Source: Siccirubricoccus soli
GTDB lineage: Bacteria; Pseudomonadota; Alphaproteobacteria; Acetobacterales; Acetobacteraceae
Length of the DNA: 48,241 nt
NCBI RefSeq assembly: GCF_024178315.1
Contig: NZ_JAMZIK010000120.1
Location: forward strand, 1-48,241
Reading direction: 5' to 3'
This document shows, piece by piece, positions 37,935 through 46,297 of this stretch. The notes beneath the pieces were generated by a model that made no database searches, was not told where the DNA came from, and saw only the letters and a program-made list of their open reading frames with translations. Position 1 is the stretch's first letter; every line of letters begins with the position of its first letter. The position numbers and the translations under genes were made by a program.

Positions 37935-38969
37935 TCAGCGCATCGGCGGCGAGATCATGATGCCGCCCCGGTTCCACAGCGCGTTCGGGCCGCGCGCCAG
38001 CTTCACCGCGCTGCCCTCGCCCAGGTGGCGGTCGTAGACCTCGCCGTAATTCCCCACCGCCTTGATGGCGTTCAGCAGGAAGGCGCGGTCGAGGCCGAGG
38101 CTGGCGCCGAGGCCGCCGGTCTTGCCCAGCAGGCGCTGCACCGCGGGGCTCGGGCTTTCCGCCAGCATCTGGTCGGCATTGGCCTGGGTGATGCCGAGCT
38201 CCTCCGCCTCCACCAGCCCGTAGACGACGTAGCGGACGATGTCGAACCACTGGTCGTCGCCCTGGCGGACGGCGGGGGCGTAGGGTTCCTTGCTGATGCG
38301 ATCCGCCAGCAGGACGTGCTCCGCCGGGTCGGGGAAGGCGGCGCGCACCGCGGCGAGCTGGCTGGCATCGCCGGTGTAGCTGTCGCAGCGGTTGCTCTCA
38401 TAGGCGCGGCGCGCCTCGTCCTTGTCGGCGAAGATGACGGGCGTGAAGCGGATGCCCTGGCTGCGGGACCAGTCCTGCAGGTTCAGCTCATGCGTGCTGG
38501 CCGAGGTGAAGCAGATGGTCGCGCCGTCGAGCTGCTTCGCGCTGGTGATGCCGGCATTGGCCCGCACCAGGAAGCCCTGGCCGTCATAGAAATAGGGCGC
38601 GGTGAAATTCACGCCGAGGGAGCTGTCCCGCATGAAGGTCCAGGTGGTGGTGCGGGTCAGCATCTCCACTTGGCCGGTGGTCAGCGCCGGAAAGCGGTTC
38701 TGCCCCGTCAGGTGCTGCCAGACCAGCTTCTTCGCATCGCCCAGCACGGCGGCGGCGACGGCGCGGCAGATATCGGCATCCATACCCTGCCATTCGCCGC
38801 GGCTGTCCGGCTGGCTCCAGGCCGGGTCCCCGGTGGAGATGCCGCAGGAGAGCGCGCCGCGGGCGCGGACGGTGGAAAGCGTGGCACCGGCAGGGGCCTG
38901 GGAGGCCTGCTGCGCCGCGGCGGGGGCGAGGGCGCCCAGCAGCAGCAGGAGGGCGGCGGGAAGACGCAT
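37935..38969 (-). CDS. AapJ-like general amino-acid ABC transporter substrate-binding protein
   Basis: 344 residues; the ATG at 38969 has AAGGA before it and gives a clean signal peptide (MRLPAALLLLLGALAPAAAQ). An alternative ATG at 38999 would overlap the TRAP permease gene. LSTVRARGALSCGISTGDPA, GMDADICRAVAAAVLGDAKK, LTGQNRFPALTTGQVEMLTR and RDSSLGVNFTAPYFYDGQGF closely match AapJ/BztA. The C-terminus has IKAVGNYGEVYDRHLG. AapJ binds many L-amino acids for the AapQMP importer, but no aapQMP genes are present here. Instead the gene follows a TRAP permease by 11 bases and seems to share its transcript. Confidence 0.92.
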   Translation of the reverse strand: MRLPAALLLLLGALAPAAAQQASQAPAGATLSTVRARGALSCGISTGDPAWSQPDSRGEWQGMDADICRAVAAAVLGDAKKLVWQHLTGQNRFPALTTGQVEMLTRTTTWTFMRDSSLGVNFTAPYFYDGQGFLVRANAGITSAKQLDGATICFTSASTHELNLQDWSRSQGIRFTPVIFADKDEARRAYESNRCDSYTGDASQLAAVRAAFPDPAEHVLLADRISKEPYAPAVRQGDDQWFDIVRYVVYGLVEAEELGITQANADQMLAESPSPAVQRLLGKTGGLGASLGLDRAFLLNAIKAVGNYGEVYDRHLGEGSAVKLARGPNALWNRGGIMISPPMR

Positions 38970-38980
38970 GCGTAGGTCCT

Positions 38981-40876
38981 TCAGCGCGAACGAAGCCATT
39001 GCGGCACCGCGACCAGCCCCAGCGCCAGGGCGACAAGGCCGAGGCGAAGCAGGTCCGGCACGCCGTGATAGAAGGCGGCGACGAGTCCGGCGACCCCCAG
39101 CAGGCAGCGCGCCGCCACGCCCATGGGCCGCAGCAGGTAGCCGGCATAGCCGGCGCAGATGGCGGTCAGCGCCGCCACCTGGATCAGCGTGGCCAGGATG
39201 ATGCCGGAGAGGCCGCCGCGCAGCATGATGCCGGGGTCGTAGAGGAAGGCGAAGCCCACGGTGAAGCCGGCGATGCCGAAGCGCGTGGCGTGGTTGCTGG
39301 TGATGAGCGGGCTGGCCTTGGCGATGGCCGCCGCGGCGAAGGCGGCGGCGGCGACCGGCGGCGAGGCATCGGCCAGCACGGCGAAGTAGAAGATGAAGAG
39401 ATGCGCCGGCAGCAGCAGCTCGGCGGGGCTGAGGCCGAGGGCCTGGCTGCCGAGCTCCAGGATCTGCGGGACGCCGATGGCGGCGGCGATGATGTAGCTG
39501 GGCGTGGTGGGCAGCCCCATGCCGAGAACGAGGACCGCCACGGCCAGCAGCACCAGCAGCAGCGGGAAGCTGCCCGCCGCCAGATCCTTGATGATGCCGC
39601 CCAGCGCCACGACCATGCCGGTCGCGGTCAGCGCCGAGACGACGATGCCGGCGCCGGCGATGGAGACGGCGAGCGGGGCCATGGTGAGGCCGGCGGAAGC
39701 CAGGCTGTCCAGCACCGCGCGCCAGGACATGCGGGTGCGGGCGCGGATCGCCGCCACCGCGACCATGGCCAGGGTGGCGCAAAAGGCGGCGAAATTGCCG
39801 CTCCAACGGTCCATCATCAGCCAGACCAGCACGGCGATGGGGATGACCAGATGGGCGTCCTGCAGCACCTCCCGCCAGGGCGGGATCTCGCTGGGGGGCA
39901 TGGGCGCGATGCCGGCCTGCTTCGCCTCGAAATGCACCGCGGCAAGGATGGCGAAGTAGTAGAGGACGGCGCCGATGGCGGCGGCGACCACGATCTCGCC
40001 GTAAGGGATGCCGGTGATCTCCGCCATGACGAAGGCGGCGGCGCCCATGACGGGCGGCATCAGCGCCCCGCCGACCGAGGCGGCGCTCTCGATCCCGCCG
40101 GCGATCGCCGGGCGGTAGCCGATGCGGATCATCAGCGGGATGGTCATGGCGCCGGTGGTGATGACGTTGGAGACGGAGCTGCCGCTCATCGTCCCGAACA
40201 GGCCGGAGGTGACGACGGCGACCTTGGCCGGGCCGCCGGTGTAGCGCCCGGCGGCGGCGGCGCCGAGATTGCTGAACAGCCGGCCGGTGCCGCTGCCCTG
40301 CATGAAGCCGCCGAAGACGATGAAGACGGCGATGGTGGTGGCGACGATGCCGGTCAGCGGGCCATAGACGCCGCCCGCCGTCGGCACCAGCCAGGCGGCC
40401 TCCAGGATCTCGTCCAGGGTGAAGGGGCGGCTGTTCAGCACGCCGGGCAGATGGTGGCCCCATCGCATGTAGGCGAGGCTGATGAGGACCATCCAGGCAA
40501 GGCCGACCTCGACGGCGCGGCGCGTCGCCTCGAGCAGGGTAACGATGGCCAGCACCGCCAGCACCGCCATGGTAGGGGTGAAGGGGTCCACATATTCCAT
40601 GCGGTCGGAGACCACGTCCCAGTTCCACATCACCCAGGCATGCGGCGCGGCGGCGGCGAGGGCCCAGAGCCAGTCGAAGAGGCTCGGGCGGTGCTTGGGG
40701 GAGCGGGCGAAGGCCGGGTAGAGCAGGAAGAGGGGCGGTACGAAGACCAGCAGGTGGAAGCCCCGCATGGTAATGGGTTCGGGGAAGCCGAAGCCGCCGA
40801 AATAGAGATGGATCGCCGCGGCGCCCGCCATCCAGAGGATGAGCAGCCCCTTCAACGGCCCGGCCAGGTCACGCAT
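38981..40876 (-). CDS. TRAP transporter fused permease subunit (TAXI type, DctQM)
   Basis: 631 residues with about 16 hydrophobic segments. The first few helices form the small DctQ-like part. The large DctM-like part has LTGIVATTIAVFIVFGGFMQ, GLFGTMSGSSVSNVITTGAM, GGIESAASVGGALMPPVMGA and GMGLPTTPSYIIAAAIGVPQ, the characteristic glycine- and serine-rich loops. Such fused permeases work with TAXI-type binding proteins for sodium-driven uptake of carboxylates or amino acids. The matching TAXI binding protein is encoded just upstream on the same strand, beyond a 299-base gap filled by repeats. The ATG at 40876 is preceded by GGAAAC. Confidence 0.94.
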   Translation of the reverse strand: MRDLAGPLKGLLILWMAGAAAIHLYFGGFGFPEPITMRGFHLLVFVPPLFLLYPAFARSPKHRPSLFDWLWALAAAAPHAWVMWNWDVVSDRMEYVDPFTPTMAVLAVLAIVTLLEATRRAVEVGLAWMVLISLAYMRWGHHLPGVLNSRPFTLDEILEAAWLVPTAGGVYGPLTGIVATTIAVFIVFGGFMQGSGTGRLFSNLGAAAAGRYTGGPAKVAVVTSGLFGTMSGSSVSNVITTGAMTIPLMIRIGYRPAIAGGIESAASVGGALMPPVMGAAAFVMAEITGIPYGEIVVAAAIGAVLYYFAILAAVHFEAKQAGIAPMPPSEIPPWREVLQDAHLVIPIAVLVWLMMDRWSGNFAAFCATLAMVAVAAIRARTRMSWRAVLDSLASAGLTMAPLAVSIAGAGIVVSALTATGMVVALGGIIKDLAAGSFPLLLVLLAVAVLVLGMGLPTTPSYIIAAAIGVPQILELGSQALGLSPAELLLPAHLFIFYFAVLADASPPVAAAAFAAAAIAKASPLITSNHATRFGIAGFTVGFAFLYDPGIMLRGGLSGIILATLIQVAALTAICAGYAGYLLRPMGVAARCLLGVAGLVAAFYHGVPDLLRLGLVALALGLVAVPQWLRSR

Positions 40877-40932
40877 ACAGGTTTCCGTTCCAGTTCACCC
40901 GGAGGCTAGCACCCCTCGTGCCAGCAGGGCCG

Positions 40933-41106
40933 CCGGCGACAAGCTCTCCGCCGCTGCCGGACCGCGGCGTGCGCCGCAGCGGCTGCGCCGTTCAGCCGGC
41001 GCGGGGCAAGTGTCGCCGGTCCTGCCGCCCCGCGGCACGCCGGGCGACAAGCCCCCCGCCGCACCCGGACCGCCTGCTGCGCTGAAGCGGCTTCGCCGCT
41101 TCAGCC
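40933..41106. repeat. imperfect tandem direct repeats between TAXI gene and TRAP permease gene
   Basis: 40933-40997 and 41040-41106 are about 65 bases long and clearly related. Both begin CCGG(G)CGACAAGC, share a CCGGACCGC-type middle, and end with a hairpin before TTCAGCC. The second copy's hairpin (41082-41104, 9 pairs, loop CTTCG) is perfect. They occupy the gap between two genes whose products should form one transporter. Confidence 0.6.
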
Positions 41107-41175
41107 TGTGCGAGACGCCGATCGCCAGGCGACTCCGGGGCCCCCACGGCGTCGCGCAGCGACGTCGTGGGGATC
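41082..41175 (+). repeat. gene-3'-end two-hairpin element, copy F
   Basis: The first hairpin is 41082-41104 (CTGAAGCGG/CCGCTTCAG). The spacer has CTGTGCGAGACGCC and GACTCCGGGGCC. The second hairpin, 41142-41172, has 14 pairs including one G-U and loop GCA. Three bases remain before the TAXI gene stop codon at 41176. It would lie at the 3' end of that gene's mRNA. Confidence 0.65.
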
Positions 41176-42153
41176 TCAGGGCATTCCCGCCAATTCCTTG
41201 AAGGCGCGGGCGGCGCCGGGATGCAGCGGCAGGCCCTGGTACTTCCAGGAGGTGGCCGGGTCCCAGGCGCCCATGCTGGCATGGATGGTGACCAGCCGCT
41301 GACCCTTGTTGCGGATCAGGGTGCGGGTGATCTTGTAGGCGATCTCCTCCGGCATCAACTCATGCACCATGATGACGCTGTCCATCAGCGTCACCTTCAC
41401 GTCGCCGGTCATCAGCGCCGGGTAGGTGCTGGCGGGCAGGATGCCCTCGGCATAGGCGTAGCGGTCGATCATGTGCTTCCGGATGTCGTCCGGGAATTCC
41501 ACCATGCGGCCGCCGCGGCGCCCCTGGGCGATCTCGGTGAAGATCGCCCCCGGCCGGGCCAGGCAGGCATAGAGGTAGTCCACCTGCCCGTCGGAGAAGG
41601 CGGCGCCGATATCGGCATAGCTGCCGTTCAGGTAGCGGCCGCCCTCGGCGCGGATCTTCTCCGGGCTGGTGCCGAGGAATTTCAGGATGCGCTGCACCGA
41701 CATCTCGTCGGTGGAGGAGCGCTGCGGGGTGGCGAGCTTCAGCCCCTTCCGGGTCAGGATGCCGCGCATATCCTCCGGCCCCTGCACATTGGTGGCACGG
41801 AGGAAATGATGCTCGGTCGGCGAATAGCCGGTGCCGAGGCAGCGCAGCGCCTCATGCTTCTCGGTATAGGGCTCCTCCCCCTTGCGGGCGGAGGCGGCGA
41901 AGGCGTCGATGCCCCAGCCCATGGGCGACTGGTTGCGGTTGACGCGGGTGGAATTGGCCAGGCCCCCGCCGGGGACGACGCGGATCTGGATATCCGCGTT
42001 CTCGTCCTTGATCAGGGCGGCGAGGCCCGCCGCCATGGTGTACCAGCCGCCGCCGAGCGAGCCGGCGACCCATTCGATGCTCTGCTGCGCGGCGGCGGTG
42101 CGGATGAAGGGCAGGGCAAGCGTGGAGCCTGCCAGCAGGCGGCGGGTCAGCAT
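41176..42153 (-). CDS. TAXI family TRAP transporter solute-binding protein
   Basis: 325 residues. The ATG at 42153, with GGGAG upstream, gives the signal peptide MLTRRLLAGSTLALPFIRTA ending in a cleavable AAA region; an in-frame ATG at 42210 would extend it by 19 residues. SIEWVAGSLGGGWYTMAAGL is the TAXI-family ligand-binding start, followed by VPGGGLANSTRVNRNQSPMG, FSDGQVDYLYACLARPGA and HPGAARAFKELAG at the end. It captures the ligand for the fused TRAP permease encoded next. Family ligands include glutamate, glutamine and dicarboxylates; none can be assigned here. Confidence 0.92.
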   Translation of the reverse strand: MLTRRLLAGSTLALPFIRTAAAQQSIEWVAGSLGGGWYTMAAGLAALIKDENADIQIRVVPGGGLANSTRVNRNQSPMGWGIDAFAASARKGEEPYTEKHEALRCLGTGYSPTEHHFLRATNVQGPEDMRGILTRKGLKLATPQRSSTDEMSVQRILKFLGTSPEKIRAEGGRYLNGSYADIGAAFSDGQVDYLYACLARPGAIFTEIAQGRRGGRMVEFPDDIRKHMIDRYAYAEGILPASTYPALMTGDVKVTLMDSVIMVHELMPEEIAYKITRTLIRNKGQRLVTIHASMGAWDPATSWKYQGLPLHPGAARAFKELAGMP

Positions 42154-42210
42154 CGTCCGAGGTCTCCCGGTGAATGGCACGATGATGGCCGGCGCGTGGC
42201 GTTGCCGCAA

Positions 42211-43137
42211 CTATCCGCCGGTTGTCCGTCGCAGCCAGTCGCAGGCCTCCTCCATCGCCGGACGGGCGGCGTCCACCCGGCCGACCCAGAACAGGAAGCC
42301 GTGGTTCATCCCGGCCCAGCGGGTGACCTGCACCGGCACGCCGGCCTCCTGCAGCCGCGCGGCATAGAGCTCCGCCTCGTCGCGCAGCGGGTCGTATTCC
42401 GCCGTCTGGATCAGGGCCGGCGGCAGGCCGGCGAGGTCCGGGGCGCGCAGCGGGGCGGCGTGGGGGTGGGTGGCATCCTCCGGCTGCGCCAGGTAGTGGC
42501 CCCAGAACCACTCCATCGTTGCCCGGGTCAGGCCGTAGCCGGTGGCGTTCTCGACATAGCTTGGGGTGCCGGGGGTGTGGAAATCCGTCACCGGGTAGAG
42601 CAGCAGCTGCCCGGCCAGCTTCGGCCCGCCCTCGTCGCGGAGGCGCAGGGCGGTCACCGTCGCCAGATTGCCGCCGGCGCTGTCGCCGCCCACCAGCAGC
42701 CGCGCCGGATCGGCGCCGAGTTCCGCCGCATGCTCGGCGCACCAGCGCGTGGCCGCCAGGCAATCCTCGGTGGGGCCGGGGAATTTCGTCTCCGGCGCCA
42801 GCCGGTAATCCACCGAGGCGACCACGACGCCGCCGCCGGCGCAGAGGTTGCGGCAGATGCCGTCATGGGTCTCGAGGCTGCACAGCACGAAGCCGCTGCC
42901 ATGGAAGAAGACCAGCAGCGGATGCGGTCCCTCCCCGTCCGGCGTATAGAGCCGGATGCGGAGCGGCCCGCCCGGCCCGGGGATGCTGAACTCCCGCGTC
43001 GCCACCTGCGGCGCCGGGGCCATCAGCGCCACCCGCGCATCGTATTGCGCCCGGGCCTCGGGCACCGGCAGGGTCTCGGTCGCCGGGACGCCGGCGCCCT
43101 TTTCCAGGAGCGCCTGGATCTGCGGATCGAGCGGCAT
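42211..43137 (-). CDS. alpha/beta hydrolase, GDSxG (HSL) family
   Basis: 308 residues, with the ATG sharing a base with the upstream stop (TGATG). LLVFFHGSGFVLCSLETHD contains the HG-x-G oxyanion motif (HGSGF), LLVGGDSAGGNLATVTAL the GDSAGG nucleophile serine, EYDPLRDEAELYA the catalytic Asp and WAGMNHGFLFW the catalytic His. Members hydrolyse carboxyl esters of small to medium chain length; some act in degradation of xenobiotic esters. The length and all motifs are normal for the hormone-sensitive-lipase family. It is co-transcribed with a luciferase-like monooxygenase, which suggests a small oxidative degradation pathway. Confidence 0.93.
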   Translation of the reverse strand: MPLDPQIQALLEKGAGVPATETLPVPEARAQYDARVALMAPAPQVATREFSIPGPGGPLRIRLYTPDGEGPHPLLVFFHGSGFVLCSLETHDGICRNLCAGGGVVVASVDYRLAPETKFPGPTEDCLAATRWCAEHAAELGADPARLLVGGDSAGGNLATVTALRLRDEGGPKLAGQLLLYPVTDFHTPGTPSYVENATGYGLTRATMEWFWGHYLAQPEDATHPHAAPLRAPDLAGLPPALIQTAEYDPLRDEAELYAARLQEAGVPVQVTRWAGMNHGFLFWVGRVDAARPAMEEACDWLRRTTGG

Positions 43138-44204
43138 CAGCGGAACGCCTTCATGATGCGGCCCCAATCCTCGATGGCGGCTTCCTGGCCGGGGACCAGT
43201 TGCACGGTGAATTCGGTATAGCCGGCATCGCGCAGGTCGCCGATGCGGCGCTTCAGCTCGGCCTCGGTGGCGGTGAAGCTGCTGATGCGGATCATCTCGG
43301 CGGAGATGAAGGGCTTCTCGGACTCCTTCAGGAACATCAGGTGGCCGCGGTGATTCTCGAGCCAAGGCGCGTCCTTCGGCTCGAAGCTGCGCGCCAGTTT
43401 CACATAGCCCTCCACCTCCCGCCGCACGCTCTCCGGCAGGGGCGAGATGTTGGGCAGGCCGGACAGCGCCTCATCCGCCGCGCGGTGCAGCAGCACCGCG
43501 GCGCGCGGCCCGGCCTGGGCCAGGGCGCGCGGGCTGTCATAGGGCTCGCCCTCCGCCAGCACGCAGCCGAGGACGAAGGCGGTCGCCTCCAGCGGCTTGG
43601 CCTGCCCGGCGGCGGTCCAGGCCTCCCGCATCTCGCCGATCATCGCGACCGCGGCGGGGACATCGGAGAAGAAATTGATCCAGCCGGCGCCGAGCCGGGC
43701 GGTCAGGGCCCGCGCCCGCGGGCCGGCCGCCGCCAGGTGCAGCCGCATCGGCGTGCGGATGTCGATCAGCCCGAGCTCGGGGTTCAGCAGCCGGATCTTG
43801 CGGCGCTGGCCCTCGATCTCGGTCTCCACGATCTCCCCGGCCAGCAGGCCGAGCATCACCCTCGTGTATTCCTCGAACTCCTTCAGCTTCATGGCGCCGA
43901 GCCCCATCGCCCGCCGCCCGGTGAAGCCGGTGCCGATGCCGATATCGACCCGCCCCGGCGCCAGCTTGTTGAGCGTGGCGAAGGCATTGGCCGTGACGGC
44001 GGCAATGCGGTTGGAGGGGATCAGAACCCCGGTGCCGAGTCGGATGCGGCTGGTCTTCACCGCCGCCGCCCCCATGGCGACGAAGCAATCCGCCGAGAGC
44101 ATCTGGGTGTCGTAGAACCAGGCGGTACGGAAGCCGAGCTCCTCCGCCCGGGCGGCGACCTTCCAGCTTTCCGCGTCGGTCGGCAGGGCGATTCCGAATT
44201 CCAT
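43137..44204 (-). CDS. LLM class flavin-dependent oxidoreductase
   Basis: 355 residues; the ATG at 44204 has GGAGGG upstream. FGIALPTDAESWKVAARAEE, LGFRTAWFYDTQMLSAD and RIRLGTGVLIPSNRIAAVTA are typical of the bacterial luciferase-like TIM barrel, with APGRVDIGIGTGFTGRRAMG and LHLAAAGPRARALTARLGAG following. Members use reduced FMN or F420; none of the markers seen here proves which. The gene is divergent from the AEC transporter and coupled to the downstream hydrolase. A plausible role is oxidation of an ester or ring compound. Confidence 0.92.
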   Translation of the reverse strand: MEFGIALPTDAESWKVAARAEELGFRTAWFYDTQMLSADCFVAMGAAAVKTSRIRLGTGVLIPSNRIAAVTANAFATLNKLAPGRVDIGIGTGFTGRRAMGLGAMKLKEFEEYTRVMLGLLAGEIVETEIEGQRRKIRLLNPELGLIDIRTPMRLHLAAAGPRARALTARLGAGWINFFSDVPAAVAMIGEMREAWTAAGQAKPLEATAFVLGCVLAEGEPYDSPRALAQAGPRAAVLLHRAADEALSGLPNISPLPESVRREVEGYVKLARSFEPKDAPWLENHRGHLMFLKESEKPFISAEMIRISSFTATEAELKRRIGDLRDAGYTEFTVQLVPGQEAAIEDWGRIMKAFR

Positions 44205-44296
44205 GGCGTTTCCCTCCGGTCTTCTTGCCCCAGCCAAGCCCTTCCCCGCCCGCGCCGCAAGCTGGCGCCGCCGGGCGGAGCCTTTATGGTGCCCGG

Positions 44297-45238
44297 GTGC
44301 TTGCCTTCCTTTCGCTCTGCGCGCCGATCTTCGCCGTCATCCTGCTCGGCTGGGCCGCGGCGCGGTTCGGCCTCGTTGCCCCGTCCGTCGTGGATGCGGT
44401 GGGGCATTTCTCCTTCCATTTCGCCCTGCCGGCCCTGCTGCTGCGGCTGATGGGCTCGCAGCCGCTCGGCCAGAGCTTCGAGCCGGTGTTCTTCGCCGGC
44501 TACCTGGCGGTCTGCCTCGCCATCTTCTTCTCCGTGCTGGCCATCGCCCGGCCCTGGCAACGGCGGGGCGCGGCGGCGGCCATGGGGGCGGGGGCGGCGA
44601 TGGGCAATGTCGGCTATCTCGGCCCGCCTTTGCTGCTGCCCCTGCTGGGGGAGCGGGGCGCCGGCCCGGTCGCCATGGCCATCATGTCCGAGGTTGCGGT
44701 GGTGCTGGCGCTCGGCTCGCTGCTCATGGCGCCTGCCATGCCCGGGGCCGGGCTCCGCGCCATGGGGCGGGCGCTGCGGTCGCTGCTGGTGAACCCGGTG
44801 CTGCTGTCGATCGCCGGCGGGGCGCTGGTCGGCGCCATCGGCCTCCCCTTCCCCGGCCCGGTGGACCGCTTCCTCGGCTTCCTCGGCGGCGCGGCGGGGC
44901 CGACCGCGCTGTTTGCCCTCGGCGGCACGCTCGGGCGGCTCGCGGTCGGGCGGCGGCTGCTGCTGGTGGCGGGCGGGCTCTCGGCGGGCAAGCTCATCGC
45001 CTATCCGCTGCTGGTCTGGCTGGTCATCGGCGTGGTGCTGCAGCGGGAGTGGTTCTGGGTCCAGGCGGGGGTGATGCTGGCGGCGATGCCGACGGCGACC
45101 AATGCCTTCGTCCTTGCCCAGCGCAACCACGCGGGGACGGAGGAGGTCTCGGCCACCGTGCTGCTCTCCACCCTGCTGGCCTCGCTGCTCTTTCCCCTCA
45201 CCGCCTGGCTGGTGACGCCGGCGGTGGCGGTGCCCTAG
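44297..45238 (+). CDS. AEC family auxin efflux carrier-like transporter
   Basis: 313 residues if started at the GTG at 44297, which gives the usual opening helix VLAFLSLCAPIFAVILLGWA. An in-frame ATG at 44225 would add a proline-rich leader unlike the family. About ten hydrophobic segments follow the 5+5 pattern. VVDAVGHFSFHFALPALLLR, GAAMGNVGYLGPPLLLPLLG, LLVNPVLLSIAGGALVGAIG and AAMPTATNAFVLAQR are the conserved blocks. AEC proteins export or exchange small carboxylates such as malate. A sugar-acid pair is encoded downstream, but a repeat element separates them, so common function is not certain. Confidence 0.9.
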   Translation: MLAFLSLCAPIFAVILLGWAAARFGLVAPSVVDAVGHFSFHFALPALLLRLMGSQPLGQSFEPVFFAGYLAVCLAIFFSVLAIARPWQRRGAAAAMGAGAAMGNVGYLGPPLLLPLLGERGAGPVAMAIMSEVAVVLALGSLLMAPAMPGAGLRAMGRALRSLLVNPVLLSIAGGALVGAIGLPFPGPVDRFLGFLGGAAGPTALFALGGTLGRLAVGRRLLLVAGGLSAGKLIAYPLLVWLVIGVVLQREWFWVQAGVMLAAMPTATNAFVLAQRNHAGTEEVSATVLLSTLLASLLFPLTAWLVTPAVAVP

Positions 45239-45241
45239 CTC

Positions 45242-45345
45242 CCACGCAGCCGCTGCGTGGCCTCATGTGGCCCCGGAGTGGTTGGAGTCCCTGGATCTCG
45301 CAAAGCCTGCCGCGGCAGGGCGGCCGCAGGCGACAGGTTTTGACG
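45242..45345 (-). repeat. gene-3'-end two-hairpin element, copy G (inverted)
   Basis: Starts 3 bases after the AEC transporter stop. The perfect stem CCACGCAG/CTGCGTGG (45244-45262) corresponds to the second hairpin of copies D to F. GGCCCCGGAGT follows, then CTCGCAAAGCCTGCCGCGGCAGG with the first-hairpin palindrome. Orientation is again fixed with respect to the gene that ends beside it. Confidence 0.6.
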
Positions 45346-45433
45346 GGCGTGCCGCTTCCTGTGCTGGACATCCGGCCTGCGGCGCGGGCAGGACATGGGA
45401 TCGCGTCCGAGAACACCGCCCAGGGAGGCCGCC

Positions 45434-46297
45434 ATGCCCGAGATCCCCGCGAAGCCCGTGCTGCTGACCGGCGCCGCCGGCAATCTCGGCCGGGTGCTGG
45501 CCGCCGGCCTTGCCGAGCGGGGCTGGACGCTGCGGCTGACCGACATCGCCCCCTTCCCCGATCCGCTGCCGCCGCGCGCCAGCTTCCGCCGCGCCGACCT
45601 GAATGACGGCGTCGAGCTGCTGCGGCTGGCGGAGGGCTGCGGTGCCATCCTGCATTTCGGCGGAATCAGCGTGGAGCGGCCCTTCGAGACGGTGATGGGG
45701 CCCAATCTCCGCGGCCTCTACCATGTCTATGAGGCGGCGCGGCGGGAAGGGGCGCGGGTGCTGTTCGCCTCCTCGAACCACTCCATCGGCTTCCATGAGC
45801 GGCCGAAGGTGCCGGACAGGTCACAGGCCAACGAGGCGAAGCTCGGCGCCGACTGCGCCTTCCGCCCGGATGGGTATTACGGCCTCTCCAAGGCCTATGG
45901 GGAGCTGATGGGCCGGCTCTACTGGGACAAGCACGGGGTGGAGAACGTCAATTGCCGCATCGGCTCCTGCTTCCCCAAGCCGGTGAATGCGCGCATGCTC
46001 TCCACTTGGCTGTCCTACAATGACCTGACGCGGCTGGTGGCGGCGGCGGTGCTGGCGCCGCGCACCGGGCATTGCGTCATCTGGGCCTGCTCCGACAACC
46101 CTGCGAGCTTCTGGGGCCAGGACCATCGCGACCGCATCGGCTGGCAGCCGGAGGACAGCGCCGAGGCGTACCGCGCCGAGGTCGGCCACGTCGTCTCGGG
46201 CGATCCGGTGGAGGAGCGCTACCAGGGCGGCAGCTATGCCAGCATGGCGTATTCGCGCGGCGCGCCCTCCCCGCGCGACCCCTTCGCTCTCGGCTGA
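45434..46297 (+). CDS. uronate dehydrogenase (NAD-dependent epimerase/dehydratase family)
   Basis: 287 residues from the ATG at 45434, with AGGGAGG upstream. VLLTGAAGNLGRVLAAGLAE is the NAD-binding Gly motif. ILHFGGISVERPFETVMGPN, LRGLYHVYEAARREGARVLF and ASSNHSIGFHER are hallmarks of bacterial uronate dehydrogenase (Udh). YYGLSKAYGELMGRLYWDKH carries the Tyr-x-x-x-Lys pair. The enzyme oxidises galacturonate or glucuronate to the aldaric lactone. Its stop shares a base with the start of a mutarotase gene, consistent with uronic acid use. The alternative, an uncharacterised SDR-type epimerase, is less likely given HFGGISVE. Confidence 0.85.
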   Translation: MPEIPAKPVLLTGAAGNLGRVLAAGLAERGWTLRLTDIAPFPDPLPPRASFRRADLNDGVELLRLAEGCGAILHFGGISVERPFETVMGPNLRGLYHVYEAARREGARVLFASSNHSIGFHERPKVPDRSQANEAKLGADCAFRPDGYYGLSKAYGELMGRLYWDKHGVENVNCRIGSCFPKPVNARMLSTWLSYNDLTRLVAAAVLAPRTGHCVIWACSDNPASFWGQDHRDRIGWQPEDSAEAYRAEVGHVVSGDPVEERYQGGSYASMAYSRGAPSPRDPFALG

